Part shown: piece by piece, positions 37,540 to 46,200 of the stretch
Layout of the letters: the number at the start of each line of letters is the position of its first letter
Position numbering within the stretch: the first letter of the stretch is position 1
DNA from: Rhizobium laguerreae
Lineage (GTDB): Bacteria > Pseudomonadota > Alphaproteobacteria > Rhizobiales > Rhizobiaceae
Direction of reading: 5' to 3'
Assembly (NCBI RefSeq): GCF_002008165.1
Contig: NZ_MRDM01000011.1
Location: forward strand, 1-64,000
Length of the DNA stretch: 64,000 nt
Notes under the pieces: generated by a model
What the model was told of the DNA's origin: nothing
The model's input: the letters and a program-made list of their open reading frames with translations, nothing else
Databases searched by the model: none
Translations under genes and position numbers: made by a program

Positions 37540-38217
37540 TCAGCCGATCGGCACCACGTCACGGCGCACCTTCGTGGCGTAGTAGGCCCAGAAAAGCCGT
37601 GCCGCCACCGAGCGCCACGGCGACCAGACTGCCGAAAGCTCAGCAAGCATCTTCGCCTGCGGCCGTGCGGCAAGACTGAATGCGGTCCCGACGGCATTCT
37701 GCAGCGCGACATCGCCGGCCGGGAAAACATCGGCATGACCGCCGCAAAACATCAGATAGACCTCTGCCGTCCACGGCCCGACACCCTTCAGCGCGGTCAG
37801 TTCGCCAAGCGCCTCGGCCGGCGGCTTCAGGCAGAGCCCGGAGAGATCGAGACGGCCGGAAGCGACCGCTTCGGCAATCCGCGACAGCGTCTCGGCCTTG
37901 GCGCGCGACAGACCGAATTCGCGCCACGCCTCGGCGTGAAGCAGTGCGTAGCCTTCGGCCGTCAGCGAACCGTCCGCCGGCAGCATGCGCCGCCAGATCG
38001 CCTCGGCGCTGGCGCGCGATACCATCTGCGAGACGATGATATGGGCAAGACCGGCAAAGCCTGGCTCGCGCAATCGCAGCGGAATGGGTCCAGCGTCGGC
38101 GACGATCGGCACAAGACGCGGATCGAGGCGAAGCAGCGCTTCGAGCCCCTGCCTGACGTCATCGTCGTTGCGGATGATCTGCACATTGCCTCGCAGTGGT
38201 TCAAAAGCCGAATCCAT
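37540..38217 (-). CDS. DNA-3-methyladenine glycosylase (AlkA/HhH-GPD)
   Basis: A 225-residue base-excision glycosylase of the HhH-GPD superfamily. The helix-hairpin-helix is LTALKGVGPWTAEVYLMFC and the catalytic Asp is in VFPAGDVALQNAVG. It resembles AlkA II, lacking the N-terminal domain of the larger E. coli AlkA. It removes 3-alkyl purines after alkylation damage. The ATG at 38217 reads the same CATG as a possible ATG of gluQRS on the other strand, so the two start back to back. Confidence 0.93.
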   Translation of the reverse strand: MDSAFEPLRGNVQIIRNDDDVRQGLEALLRLDPRLVPIVADAGPIPLRLREPGFAGLAHIIVSQMVSRASAEAIWRRMLPADGSLTAEGYALLHAEAWREFGLSRAKAETLSRIAEAVASGRLDLSGLCLKPPAEALGELTALKGVGPWTAEVYLMFCGGHADVFPAGDVALQNAVGTAFSLAARPQAKMLAELSAVWSPWRSVAARLFWAYYATKVRRDVVPIG

Positions 38218-38230
38218 GGCAGAAGAAAGC

Positions 38231-39112
38231 ATGACCACGAGTGAGCGTCAAAAACCTGTCTTTCGTTTTGCGCCGAGTCCCAACGGACCGTTGCATCTCG
38301 GCCATGCCCTCTCGGCCCTTCTGAACCGCGACATGGCAGAGGCCGAACAAGGCCGCCTGCTGCTGCGCATCGAGGATATCGACCAGACCCGCTGCACGCC
38401 CGAGTTCGAGGCCGGCATCCTGAGGGATCTCGAATGGCTTGATATCAGCTGGGAAAGCCCGGTGCGGCGCCAGTCGGAACATTTTCCCGAATATCAGGCG
38501 GCGTTGCACGCTCTGATCGAGCGCGGGCTGGTCTATCCAGCTTTTCTGACGCGCGGCGAGGTGAAGGCGCGCGTCGTCGCCTACGAGGCGGCGGGTGAAT
38601 CCTGGCCGCGCGATCCCGACGGCGCCCCGCACTATCCCGCAAGTGATCGTGAGCGTCCGGCAGACGAATGGCGGGACATGCTGACCTCGGGGAAGAAACA
38701 TGCCTGGCGGCTCGACATGCGCAAAGCGCTCGACCTGATCGGCGAACTGCTGTTCTGGACGGAAACCGGCGACGGCAGGACAGGCGAGATCGCCGCCGAG
38801 CCCGACGTCTGGGGCGACGTCATCCTGTCCCGCTCGGATGCGCCATCGAGCTATCATCTTTCCGTGGTCGTCGACGATGCGCTGCAGGGCGTCACCCATG
38901 TCGTGCGTGGGCTCGACCTCTTCCACGCCACATCGGTGCACCGGCTGTTGCAGGTGCTGCTTGGCCTGCCGCAGCCGGTCTATCACCATCATCGTCTCAT
39001 TCTCGGCGCGGATGGCCGCAAGCTTTCGAAAAGCCAAGGTGACACCGGGCTTGGCGAATTGCGCGCCCAGGGCATGTCAGGGGCGGATATTCGCCGTCTT
39101 GTCGGGCTCTGA
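38231..39112 (+). CDS. gluQRS: Glutamyl-Q tRNA(Asp) synthetase
   Basis: A 293-residue GluRS paralogue lacking the anticodon-binding domain; it glutamylates queuosine in tRNA-Asp. The HIGH-type motif is HLGHAL in SPNGPLHLGHALSALL and the KMSKS-type motif is KLSKSQG. Full-length GluRS would be about 480 residues, so the truncated length is diagnostic. ATG 38231 (MTTSERQKPVFRFAPSP) is chosen; 38216 would add five residues. Its 3' end overlaps the BrkB gene by 36 bases, tail to tail. Confidence 0.93.
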   Translation: MTTSERQKPVFRFAPSPNGPLHLGHALSALLNRDMAEAEQGRLLLRIEDIDQTRCTPEFEAGILRDLEWLDISWESPVRRQSEHFPEYQAALHALIERGLVYPAFLTRGEVKARVVAYEAAGESWPRDPDGAPHYPASDRERPADEWRDMLTSGKKHAWRLDMRKALDLIGELLFWTETGDGRTGEIAAEPDVWGDVILSRSDAPSSYHLSVVVDDALQGVTHVVRGLDLFHATSVHRLLQVLLGLPQPVYHHHRLILGADGRKLSKSQGDTGLGELRAQGMSGADIRRLVGL

Positions 39113-40000
39113 TTGCCTTTCGACACGCTCTCTGCCGACGATCGAAAGCGTGTGCGAAAACATCCGGAAGACGCGGAACTTGATCAGCGCTGCATTGATC
39201 TCCGCCCCGATGATGAAGATGACGCCGACCATGTAGAGGAAGATCAGCACGATCATGACCGAGGCGAGACCGGCATAGGTTGCCGTATAATTGGCGAAGG
39301 TCGCGAGATAATAGGCAAAGATCAGCGCTCCGGCGAGCCAGAGAAGCAGCGTCAGCAGCACGCCCGGAATGACGTCGAAGACCCGCCGCTTGCCGGCCGG
39401 CAACCACAGATGCATGACCAGCAGTCCGACGGTCAGAACCACCAGCGTGCCGTAGATGCGCCAGCTGAAAACGATGTCGAGCGTATCGGCGAACAGCGGG
39501 AACCATCTCCTCGAATAATCGAGCGCCAGCGGCAGGGCGACCAGCAGGATGCTGATCGCCGTGAAGATGATGACCGCGATCAGCACGTAGCCGAGGCTGG
39601 CGAGACGCGTGAAATACCAGGCCCGTGTTTCCTGTACCCGGTAGGCGCGGTTGAGCGAGATGCGCAGCGCCTCGACACCGTTCGAGGCGAAATAAGCGGC
39701 GGCCAGCACCGAGATCGTCAGCAGCCCGCCGCGCGGAATGGTCAGCACCTGCAGCACCTGGTCGGCGAGCGGTTTGGCGATCGCCTCGGGCCAGGTGTCG
39801 AAGATCAGATGGATGGCCGTCGAGGAAAATTGATCGGCGCCAAGGAAGCTTGCGAGCGCCGTGCCGAAGATCAGGAAGGGGAAAACCGCAAGCAGGCTCG
39901 ACAGCGCCACATGGCTTGCCATCGCAAAGCCGTCGTCCTCGACCATATGACAGATCGCGTCATAGACCACGTCATAGATCGTGCGCAGCACCTTCGGCAT
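39077..40000 (-). CDS. YihY/BrkB family inner-membrane protein
   Basis: A 307-residue protein with about six membrane helices (for example ASHVALSSLLAVFPFLIFG; FTAISILLVALPLALDYS; GALIFAYYLATFANYTATYA). The family was once called RNase BN by mistake; its role in the envelope is unknown. MPKVLRTIYDVVYD at 40000 is preferred over an upstream ATG at 40057 that would reach into the SDR promoter. Its tail overlaps gluQRS by 36 bases in opposite orientation. Confidence 0.9.
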   Translation of the reverse strand: MPKVLRTIYDVVYDAICHMVEDDGFAMASHVALSSLLAVFPFLIFGTALASFLGADQFSSTAIHLIFDTWPEAIAKPLADQVLQVLTIPRGGLLTISVLAAAYFASNGVEALRISLNRAYRVQETRAWYFTRLASLGYVLIAVIIFTAISILLVALPLALDYSRRWFPLFADTLDIVFSWRIYGTLVVLTVGLLVMHLWLPAGKRRVFDVIPGVLLTLLLWLAGALIFAYYLATFANYTATYAGLASVMIVLIFLYMVGVIFIIGAEINAALIKFRVFRMFSHTLSIVGRERVERQSEPDKTANIRP

Positions 40001-40076
40001 TCCGTCTCCGGCTTTCCAGATTGTATCCTCTGGCCGAATATGGGAAACGAGTCCCATTTTGTACAGGAATCATTCC

Positions 40077-40910
40077 ATGGCGGGAGAGCGCACCATCGTC
40101 GTGACCGGATGTTCGTCCGGTATCGGCGCTCATTGCGCGCGGTCGCTGAAAGCCGATGGCTGGCGTGTCTTCGCGACGGTGCGCAAGCCGGAAGATTTGC
40201 CGGGGCTGGAAACCGAGGGCATCGAGGCCTTCCTGATGGACTATGCCAGGACCGAGACGATTTCCGACATGGTCGGCGCGGTTCTGGAACGCAGCGGCGG
40301 TCGCATCGACGCACTCTTCAATAACGGCGCCTATGGCCAGCCGGGCGCCGTCGAGGATCTGTCGACAGCAACGCTGCGCGCGCAGTTCGAGGCGAATTTC
40401 TTCGGCTGGCATGAGCTGACGCGGCAGGTCATTCCGCCGATGCGCAAACGTGGCCAAGGGCGGATCGTGCAATGCTCGTCAATCCTTGGCGTCGTTCCCT
40501 ATCGCTATCGCGGCGCCTACACCGCGTCCAAATTCGCGCTCGAAGGCCTTAGCATCACCCTGCGAATGGAGCTGCAGGGCAGCGGCATCCATGTGAGCCT
40601 GATCGAGCCGGGTCCGATCGCCACACGTTTTACCGCCAATGCGCTGGCAAAGATCAAGGAACATATCGACCTCGAGAATTCGCCGCACGCGGTCGATTAC
40701 ATCAGGCAATTGGCGAGACTCGACGGATCGGGGCCGGTCAACCGCCATAAACTCGGCCCGGAAGCGGTCTATTCCGTATTGAAACACGCATTGAACTCGA
40801 CAAATCCGAGGCCACATTATCCCGTAACGACTCCGGCTAAGCAGGGCATGTTCCTGAAGCGGCTGCTTCCGGCAGACCTCTTCTACCGCCTGATGCGCTG
40901 GACGGACTGA
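40077..40910 (+). CDS. Short-chain dehydrogenase/reductase
   Basis: A 277-residue classical SDR with a Rossmann fold. The NAD(P) motif is TGCSSGIGAH; the catalytic Ser is in VQCSSILGVV and the YxxxK in GAYTASKFALEGLS. Oxidised substrate is unknown; the extended C-terminus (LKRLLPADLFYRLMRWTD) is like lipid- or sterol-handling SDRs. ATG 40077 (MAGERTIVVTG) is natural. It is divergent from the BrkB gene and starts a plus-strand run toward hbd. Confidence 0.9.
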   Translation: MAGERTIVVTGCSSGIGAHCARSLKADGWRVFATVRKPEDLPGLETEGIEAFLMDYARTETISDMVGAVLERSGGRIDALFNNGAYGQPGAVEDLSTATLRAQFEANFFGWHELTRQVIPPMRKRGQGRIVQCSSILGVVPYRYRGAYTASKFALEGLSITLRMELQGSGIHVSLIEPGPIATRFTANALAKIKEHIDLENSPHAVDYIRQLARLDGSGPVNRHKLGPEAVYSVLKHALNSTNPRPHYPVTTPAKQGMFLKRLLPADLFYRLMRWTD

Positions 40911-40928
40911 CTGAGAAAGCTGAACGCC

Positions 40929-41132
40929 ATGTCCACGGTCACCTATATCCTCGCGATTATTGTCATGGGCGTCGTCGCCCTCGTCCTGATCCGCGGCCTC
41001 TTCAACATGATGAAGGGCGGCGATCCCAACCGTTCCAACAAGCTGATGCAGCTTCGTGTGCTGTTGCAGGCGATCGCCGTCATCCTGATCATGGTGACGC
41101 TCTGGATCACCGGCGGGGGCCGCCCGACCTGA
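40929..41132 (+). CDS. Twin transmembrane HIG1-like protein
   Basis: A 67-residue protein with two hydrophobic helices (TYILAIIVMGVVALVLIRGL and LLQAIAVILIMVTLWITG) joined by a loop with GGDPNRSNKLMQLRVLLQ. This RxxNxLMQxRVxxQ-type loop resembles the HIG1 domain of cytochrome oxidase assembly factors. In alphaproteobacteria it may stabilise respiratory supercomplexes (inference). It is 18 bases from the SDR stop and 21 before the adenosyltransferase gene, so cotranscription is likely. Confidence 0.88.
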   Translation: MSTVTYILAIIVMGVVALVLIRGLFNMMKGGDPNRSNKLMQLRVLLQAIAVILIMVTLWITGGGRPT

Positions 41133-41153
41133 TCGAACTTCAAGGGGGAAACC

Positions 41154-41732
41154 GTGGTCAAGCTCAACAAGATCTACACGAAAACAGGCGATGACGGCAC
41201 GACCGGGCTGGTGTCCGGCCCGCGCCGGCTGAAAGACGATCTGCGCGTCGAGGCCTACGGCACGATCGACGAGGCCAATTCCGCGATCGGCATGGCGCGG
41301 CTGCACACGGCCGGCCTGCCTGAACTCGACGCCATGCTGATGTCTATCCAGAACGACCTCTTCGACCTCGGCGCCGATCTCGCCACCCCTGACACTGGTG
41401 AGCCGCCGGCCTATGAGCCGCTGCGGATCGCCGAGACGCAAGTCGACCGCGTCGAGCGTGATATCGACCGGTTGAACGCCGGCCTGGAGCCGCTGAAATC
41501 CTTCATCCTGCCAGGCGGCAGCCCGGCTGCCGCGCATCTGCATCTTGCCCGCACGATTGCGCGGCGCGCCGAGCGTTTGATGGTGGCGCTTGCCCGCACC
41601 GACCGCGAAATTGTCGGCGAGCCGGCGATGAAATATGTCAACCGGCTCTCCGATTTCCTCTTCGTCGCGGCACGTCATGCAAATGACCGGGGCCATGCGG
41701 ATGTGCTTTGGGTTCCGGGAAAAAACAGATAG
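41154..41732 (+). CDS. PduO-type cob(I)alamin adenosyltransferase
   Basis: A 192-residue enzyme transferring the adenosyl group from ATP to cob(I)alamin to make coenzyme B12. The N-terminal KIYTKTGDDGTTGL and LRVEAYGTIDEANSAIG motifs define the PduO (not CobA) type. The active centre includes RTIARRAERLMVALA. The start codon is GTG with AGGGGG close upstream. It sits between the HIG1-like and rhomboid genes; 33 bases separate it from the latter. Confidence 0.95.
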   Translation: MVKLNKIYTKTGDDGTTGLVSGPRRLKDDLRVEAYGTIDEANSAIGMARLHTAGLPELDAMLMSIQNDLFDLGADLATPDTGEPPAYEPLRIAETQVDRVERDIDRLNAGLEPLKSFILPGGSPAAAHLHLARTIARRAERLMVALARTDREIVGEPAMKYVNRLSDFLFVAARHANDRGHADVLWVPGKNR

Positions 41733-41765
41733 GCTTGTCGCGATCACGATCGCCGAGGGGCCTTT

Positions 41766-42551
41766 ATGTTCATACCTCTTCACGATGCCAATACGCTGAA
41801 ACATATCAAGGTTCAGTGGGTAACGCTCGCACTGATGGCGCTGGACTTCGCGGTCTGGCTATTGACCAGCCTGGAGAGCGAGCATGCGGCCCAGGCGACG
41901 ACCGTCGGGCTCGGCTACATCCCGGCAGTCGCCTTCGGCCACGCGGTGCTGGCGCAGGGACTCGAAATCGTGCCGGAGCCGCTGACCTACCTCACCTATG
42001 CCTTCGTCCATACCGGCTTTTGGCATCTGGCCGGCAACATGATCTTCCTCTGGGTCTTCGGCGATAATGTCGAGGATGCGATGGGGCATCTGCGCTTCCT
42101 GATCTTCTATTTCGTTTGCGCGGCCGCCGGCGCGCTCTGCCACGGCCTGCTGATGATGACCTCGGAAGCGCCGCTGGTCGGCGCATCGGGGGCGGTCTCC
42201 GGCGTCGTTGCCGCCTATGTCATGCTGCATCCGCGCGTGCGGGTATGGGTGCTGGTGTTTTTCCGCGTGCCGCTGCCCCTGCCAGCCTTCGTGCCGCTGC
42301 TTTTGTGGATCGGGCAGCAGTTCTTCATGCTGGCGATCGCACCTGACGGCGACGTTTCCTGGGGTGCGCATGTCGGCGGCATCCTTGCCGGGGCTTTGCT
42401 GATCCTGGCGTTGCGCCGGCCTGGTGTGCCGCTCTTCGACCGGCAGATCGTCACGCCCCGCGCCGTCAGAAACGACCCGGGCGCTGGCCAGGCCATCGCG
42501 GCCGGCACGGACGGGCGAACCGCGCAGCGCTTTCCCTGGGGCCGACGCTAA
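41766..42551 (+). CDS. Rhomboid family intramembrane serine protease
   Basis: A 261-residue multi-helix membrane protein. The catalytic Ser lies in LVGASGAVSGVVAAYV (GxSG motif) and the His partner in WGAHVGGILAGALLIL. The extra sequence around HTGFWHLAGNMIFLWVFGDN is the conserved region before the active site. It cleaves transmembrane substrates of unknown identity. There is no visible cytosolic domain apart from a short Arg-rich C-terminus (GRTAQRFPWGRR). All active-site residues are present. Confidence 0.94.
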   Translation: MFIPLHDANTLKHIKVQWVTLALMALDFAVWLLTSLESEHAAQATTVGLGYIPAVAFGHAVLAQGLEIVPEPLTYLTYAFVHTGFWHLAGNMIFLWVFGDNVEDAMGHLRFLIFYFVCAAAGALCHGLLMMTSEAPLVGASGAVSGVVAAYVMLHPRVRVWVLVFFRVPLPLPAFVPLLLWIGQQFFMLAIAPDGDVSWGAHVGGILAGALLILALRRPGVPLFDRQIVTPRAVRNDPGAGQAIAAGTDGRTAQRFPWGRR

Positions 42552-42560
42552 GCAACGATA

Positions 42561-42588
42561 TTGACGTGAACGTAAACGTCCATATATT
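42561..42588 (+). promoter_or_regulatory. Promoter and palindromic operator upstream of etfB
   Basis: TTGACG (42561-42566) and TATATT (42583-42588) lie 16 bases apart, matching a housekeeping promoter. GACGTgaACGTaaACGTC (42563-42580), an 18-bp palindrome centred on ACGT, spans the end of the -35 box and the spacer. It lies about 150 bases before the etfB ATG. Repeated ACGT cores resemble sites I recall for MerR-type LiuR regulators of branched-chain/acyl-CoA catabolism, but that match is from memory. Confidence 0.6.
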
Positions 42589-42737
42589 GCCGAGGCAAAT
42601 CGCCGGCGGCGTCATGGAAGCGTTGAATTTGGAGGAAAAGCGCGTATCCATGTCGCCATTCGACAATCGGAGCGGCGCTCGAGCGCGCATTTTCTAAAAA
42701 AGTCTCTGAAGCCAGTTTCTCCTGAAGGAAGGACCCC

Positions 42738-43487
42738 ATGAAGATACTCGTGCCAGTCAAACGGGTTGTCGACTACAACGTGAAGATCCGGGTGAAGCCG
42801 GACGGCACGGGTGTCGAGCTTGCCAATGTGAAGATGTCGATGAACCCGTTCGACGAGATCTCGGTGGAAGAGGCGCTGCGGCTGAAGGAAGCCGGCAAGT
42901 GCGAGGAAGTGGTGGTCGTCTCGATCGGCCCGGCCAAGGCCGAAGAGACGCTGAGGACCGCCCTTGCGATGGGCGCCGATCGGGCGATCCTGGTCGAGAC
43001 CGACGATCAAATCGAGCCGCTCACTGTGGCGAAGATCTTGAAGGCTGTCGCCGACGCCGAACAGCCGGGGCTGATCATCGTTGGCAAGCAGGCGATCGAC
43101 GACGATAGCAACCAGACCGGCCAGATGCTGGCGGCGTTGATGGGAGTTGCCCAGGCGACCTTCGCCTCGAAGATCGAGATCGGCGATGTCAAAGCGACCG
43201 TCACCCGCGAAGTCGATGGCGGCCTGCAGACGATCGAGATCAAGCTGCCTGCTGTTGTCACCACCGATCTGCGCTTGAACGAACCGCGCTATGCCTCGTT
43301 GCCGAATATCATGAAGGCGAAGAAGAAGCCGCTCGACAAGAAGACGCCGAGCGATTTCGGTGTCGACACAACGCCGCGCCTCAAGGTGTTGAAGACCGAG
43401 GAGCCGTCGGGCCGCAAGGCCGGCGTCAAGGTCAAGTCGGTCGCCGAACTGATCGACAAGCTCAAAAACGAAGCCGGCGTGCTGTAA
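42738..43487 (+). CDS. etfB: Electron transfer flavoprotein beta subunit
   Basis: A 249-residue ETF beta subunit that, with EtfA, carries electrons from acyl-CoA dehydrogenases to ETF:ubiquinone oxidoreductase. [20 protein letters not shown] and the AMP-binding [18 protein letters not shown] region are conserved. GAAGGAAGG precedes the ATG. It is separated by 25 bases from etfA and, with hbd, looks like a fatty-acid/hydroxybutyrate oxidation unit. The preceding promoter contains a palindrome that may couple it to acyl-CoA supply. Confidence 0.97.
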   Translation: MKILVPVKRVVDYNVKIRVKPDGTGVELANVKMSMNPFDEISVEEALRLKEAGKCEEVVVVSIGPAKAEETLRTALAMGADRAILVETDDQIEPLTVAKILKAVADAEQPGLIIVGKQAIDDDSNQTGQMLAALMGVAQATFASKIEIGDVKATVTREVDGGLQTIEIKLPAVVTTDLRLNEPRYASLPNIMKAKKKPLDKKTPSDFGVDTTPRLKVLKTEEPSGRKAGVKVKSVAELIDKLKNEAGVL

Positions 43488-43512
43488 TCAGCTTGGAACA
43501 GGAGCCATCATC

Positions 43513-44454
43513 ATGACCATTCTTCTTCTGGCTGACCACGACAATGCCAGCCTGTCCGACCAGACCGCCAAGGCGCTGACGGCAGCCGCAAAGATCGCCA
43601 AGGAACAGGCAAGCGATATTCATGTGCTCGTTGCCGGCAAGGCTGCCAAGCCCGCTGCCGAACAGGCGGCAAAACTTGCCGGCGTCTCCAAGGTGCTGCT
43701 GGCCGAAAGCGACGAACTCGCCAACAATCTGGCCGAACCGCTCGCCGACCTGATCGTCTCGCTGGCCGGCAGCTACGACACGATCCTGTCTGCCGCCACC
43801 TCGGTCGGCAAGAACGTGCTGCCGCGCGTCGCTGCCCTGCTCGATGTCGCTCAAGTCTCCGAGATCATCGAGGTAATTTCCTCAAACACCTTCAAGCGGC
43901 CGATCTATGCCGGCAACGCCATTCAGACGGTACAGGCGAGCGATGCCAAGAAGGTCATCACCGTGCGCACCGCATCCTTCGCCTCTGCACCGGAAGGCGG
44001 CTCAGCCACCGTCGAGGCGATCCCGGCGGTTTCCGATCCGGGGCTTTCGACCTTCGTCGGCGATGCGCTGTCGGCCTCCGACCGGCCGGAGCTGACCTCT
44101 GCCAAGATCATCATCTCCGGCGGCCGGGCACTCGGCTCGGCGGAAAAATTCAGGGAGGTCATCCTGCCGCTTGCCGATAAGCTCGGGGCCGCCGTTGGCG
44201 CTTCCAGAGCCGCCGTCGACGCCGGTTACGCGCCGAACGACTGGCAGGTCGGCCAGACCGGCAAGGTGGTGGCGCCGCAGCTTTACATTGCCTGCGGCAT
44301 TTCAGGCGCCATTCAGCATCTGGCCGGCATGAAGGATTCGAAGGTCATCGTCGCCATCAACAAGGACGAGGAGGCGCCGATCTTCCAGGTCGCCGACTAT
44401 GGATTGGTCGCCGATCTCTTCGACGCCTTGCCGGAATTGCAAAAGGCGCTCTGA
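43513..44454 (+). CDS. etfA: Electron transfer flavoprotein alpha subunit
   Basis: A 313-residue partner of EtfB that binds FAD. The C-terminal FAD domain (about 190-313) contains [10 protein letters not shown], then [40 protein letters not shown] and [22 protein letters not shown] lies 9-10 bases before ATG. This is the housekeeping EtfA rather than FixB, since fix genes are not nearby and it sits with hbd. Confidence 0.97.
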   Translation: MTILLLADHDNASLSDQTAKALTAAAKIAKEQASDIHVLVAGKAAKPAAEQAAKLAGVSKVLLAESDELANNLAEPLADLIVSLAGSYDTILSAATSVGKNVLPRVAALLDVAQVSEIIEVISSNTFKRPIYAGNAIQTVQASDAKKVITVRTASFASAPEGGSATVEAIPAVSDPGLSTFVGDALSASDRPELTSAKIIISGGRALGSAEKFREVILPLADKLGAAVGASRAAVDAGYAPNDWQVGQTGKVVAPQLYIACGISGAIQHLAGMKDSKVIVAINKDEEAPIFQVADYGLVADLFDALPELQKAL

Positions 44455-44603
44455 CCGCGTCAAATGCTTTTCTTTCGCACGTGCGAATGACTGGAAAATT
44501 ATCTTTTATCGGGCTACTACTGCTGCCGGGCGATCCTTCGTCCGGCAGTATTGCTAGAAAAATGCGGCGGCGCGGGGGCGAATGCCGTGCGGGGGGTTTG
44601 GAG

Positions 44604-45485
44604 ATGAATGCGGTGTTGAAGAATATTGGTATTATTGGTGCCGGCCAGATGGGCTGCGGCATCGCGCATGTTTCGGCCGCCGCAGGTTACAGGGTTCACA
44701 TTTACGATCTCTCGCAGGACCGCATTGAATCCGGCCTTGCCACCATCAACGGCAACCTGGCCCGCCTGGTGACGAACGGCAAGATGACCGAAGAGGAACG
44801 AAAGTCGACCTTGTCGCTCATCACAGGCTCGTCCGATGTCAACGATCTCGCCCCCTCCGATCTCGTCATCGAGGCCGCCACCGAGGATGAAACGGTCAAG
44901 CGCAAGATCTACACCCAGGTCTGTCCGGTCCTGAAGCCGGAAGCACTGCTTGCCACCAACACCTCTTCCCTGTCCATCACCCGGCTTGCTGCCGCCACCG
45001 ACCGCCCCGAGCGCTTCATGGGCATACATTTCATGAACCCGGTGCCTGTCATGAAGCTGGTCGAACTGGTGCGCGGCATCGCCACCGACGAGAAGACCTT
45101 TTCCGCCGCCAAGGAATTCGTCGGCACGCTGGAAAAGACAATCACCGTCGCCGAGGATTTCCCGGCCTTCATCGTCAACCGCATCCTGCTGCCGATGATC
45201 AACGAAGCGATCTACACGCTCTATGAAGGCGTCGGCACGGTCGACGCCATCGATACGGCGATGAAGCTCGGCGCCAACCATCCGATGGGACCGCTGCAGC
45301 TTGCCGATTTCATCGGCCTCGACACCTGCCTCTCGATCATGCAGGTGCTGCATGACGGCCTGGCGGACTCCAAATATCGTCCCTGCCCGCTGCTGGTGAA
45401 ATATGTCGAAGCCGGCTGGCTCGGACGCAAGTCCGGCCGCGGCTTCTATGACTATCGCGGTGAAGTGCCTGTCCCGACGCGGTAA
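44604..45485 (+). CDS. 3-hydroxybutyryl-CoA dehydrogenase
   Basis: A 293-residue NAD-dependent dehydrogenase converting (S)-3-hydroxybutyryl-CoA and acetoacetyl-CoA. The dinucleotide loop is NIGIIGAGQMGCGIAHVSAA; the catalytic His is in FMGIHFMNPVPVMKLVEL and the Glu in VIEAATEDETVKRKIY. ATG 44604 begins MNAVLKN, with GGAG immediately upstream; the longer frame to 44481 covers non-coding sequence. The 149-base gap after etfA holds a CTGCCGG/CCGGCAG stem, so some separate control is possible. Confidence 0.95.
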   Translation: MNAVLKNIGIIGAGQMGCGIAHVSAAAGYRVHIYDLSQDRIESGLATINGNLARLVTNGKMTEEERKSTLSLITGSSDVNDLAPSDLVIEAATEDETVKRKIYTQVCPVLKPEALLATNTSSLSITRLAAATDRPERFMGIHFMNPVPVMKLVELVRGIATDEKTFSAAKEFVGTLEKTITVAEDFPAFIVNRILLPMINEAIYTLYEGVGTVDAIDTAMKLGANHPMGPLQLADFIGLDTCLSIMQVLHDGLADSKYRPCPLLVKYVEAGWLGRKSGRGFYDYRGEVPVPTR

Positions 45486-45497
45486 ACGCTCGCGGGT

Positions 45498-46160
45498 CTA
45501 CGATCCGATCGCGCCCTTGATCAGTGCTTTGGCATCCTCGCTGTCCCAGGCAGCCGGCCCGTTCATCGCCGAAATCAGGCATCCCTTGTCGTCGATCAAC
45601 AGCGTCACCGGTAGTCCCATGGCGAGGCCCTCTTTCTTCAGGCTGTTGAACACCGAAATCGTATTGTCGCGATAGAGCTGCAGCGCATCGACGCCGATCT
45701 CCGTGAGGAAGGTCTTTGGCTTCTCGTCGTCGCCACTATCGATATTGACCGGCACCACCTGGAACTTGTCGCTGCCCATCTCCTTCTCGAGCGCATTCAG
45801 CGCCGGCATCTCCTCGCGGCAGGGAACGCACCATGTCGCCCAAAGATTGAGAAGCACGGTCTTGCCGGCGAAATGGTCGAGCGTCAGCGGCCTGCCGTCC
45901 GGCCCGTTGAAAGAAACAGCGGTCAACCTGCGCGGTTCAGTGGCGGCGACCATGGCGGCCACCTGGCCCTTCATCAGCGGCGTAATGCCGGCAATGCGGT
46001 CTTTGGCGAGCTTGCATTCGGCCGATGCCGTTTCACCGCCGCCATTGCCAATCCCCGCCTCCTTCACGTATACCGCTGCCGCACCGGCAACGACACCCGC
46101 AACGGCGGCCATCGCGATCCATCTCAGGGATGGCAGCCCGAGGGGTTTTCTTGTCGTCAT
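45498..46160 (-). CDS. tlpA: Thiol:disulfide interchange protein TlpA-like
   Basis: A 220-residue membrane-anchored thioredoxin. One N-terminal helix ([19 protein letters not shown]) is followed by a periplasmic thioredoxin fold with active site [10 protein letters not shown]. The cis-Pro region is in [13 protein letters not shown]. TlpA family members reduce cytochrome oxidase Cu-assembly factors and cytochrome c maturation partners; the TlpA role here is inferred. [14 protein letters not shown] at 46160 with GGAG upstream is preferred to the longer frame. It is divergent from argH across 40 bases. Confidence 0.88.
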   Translation of the reverse strand: MTTRKPLGLPSLRWIAMAAVAGVVAGAAAVYVKEAGIGNGGGETASAECKLAKDRIAGITPLMKGQVAAMVAATEPRRLTAVSFNGPDGRPLTLDHFAGKTVLLNLWATWCVPCREEMPALNALEKEMGSDKFQVVPVNIDSGDDEKPKTFLTEIGVDALQLYRDNTISVFNSLKKEGLAMGLPVTLLIDDKGCLISAMNGPAAWDSEDAKALIKGAIGS

Positions 46161-46200
46161 TTCATTCTCCTGGACATGCATCCTCAAGGCGGACACCTTC

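Noticed and set aside
37985..38230. An N-terminal extension of gluQRS to 375 residues
   Set aside because: The extra residues are antisense to alkA and do not match the synthetase family.
45703..46200. An N-terminal extension of argH to 633 residues
   Set aside because: The extension is antisense to tlpA; ATG 46201 gives the standard ArgH length and N-terminus.
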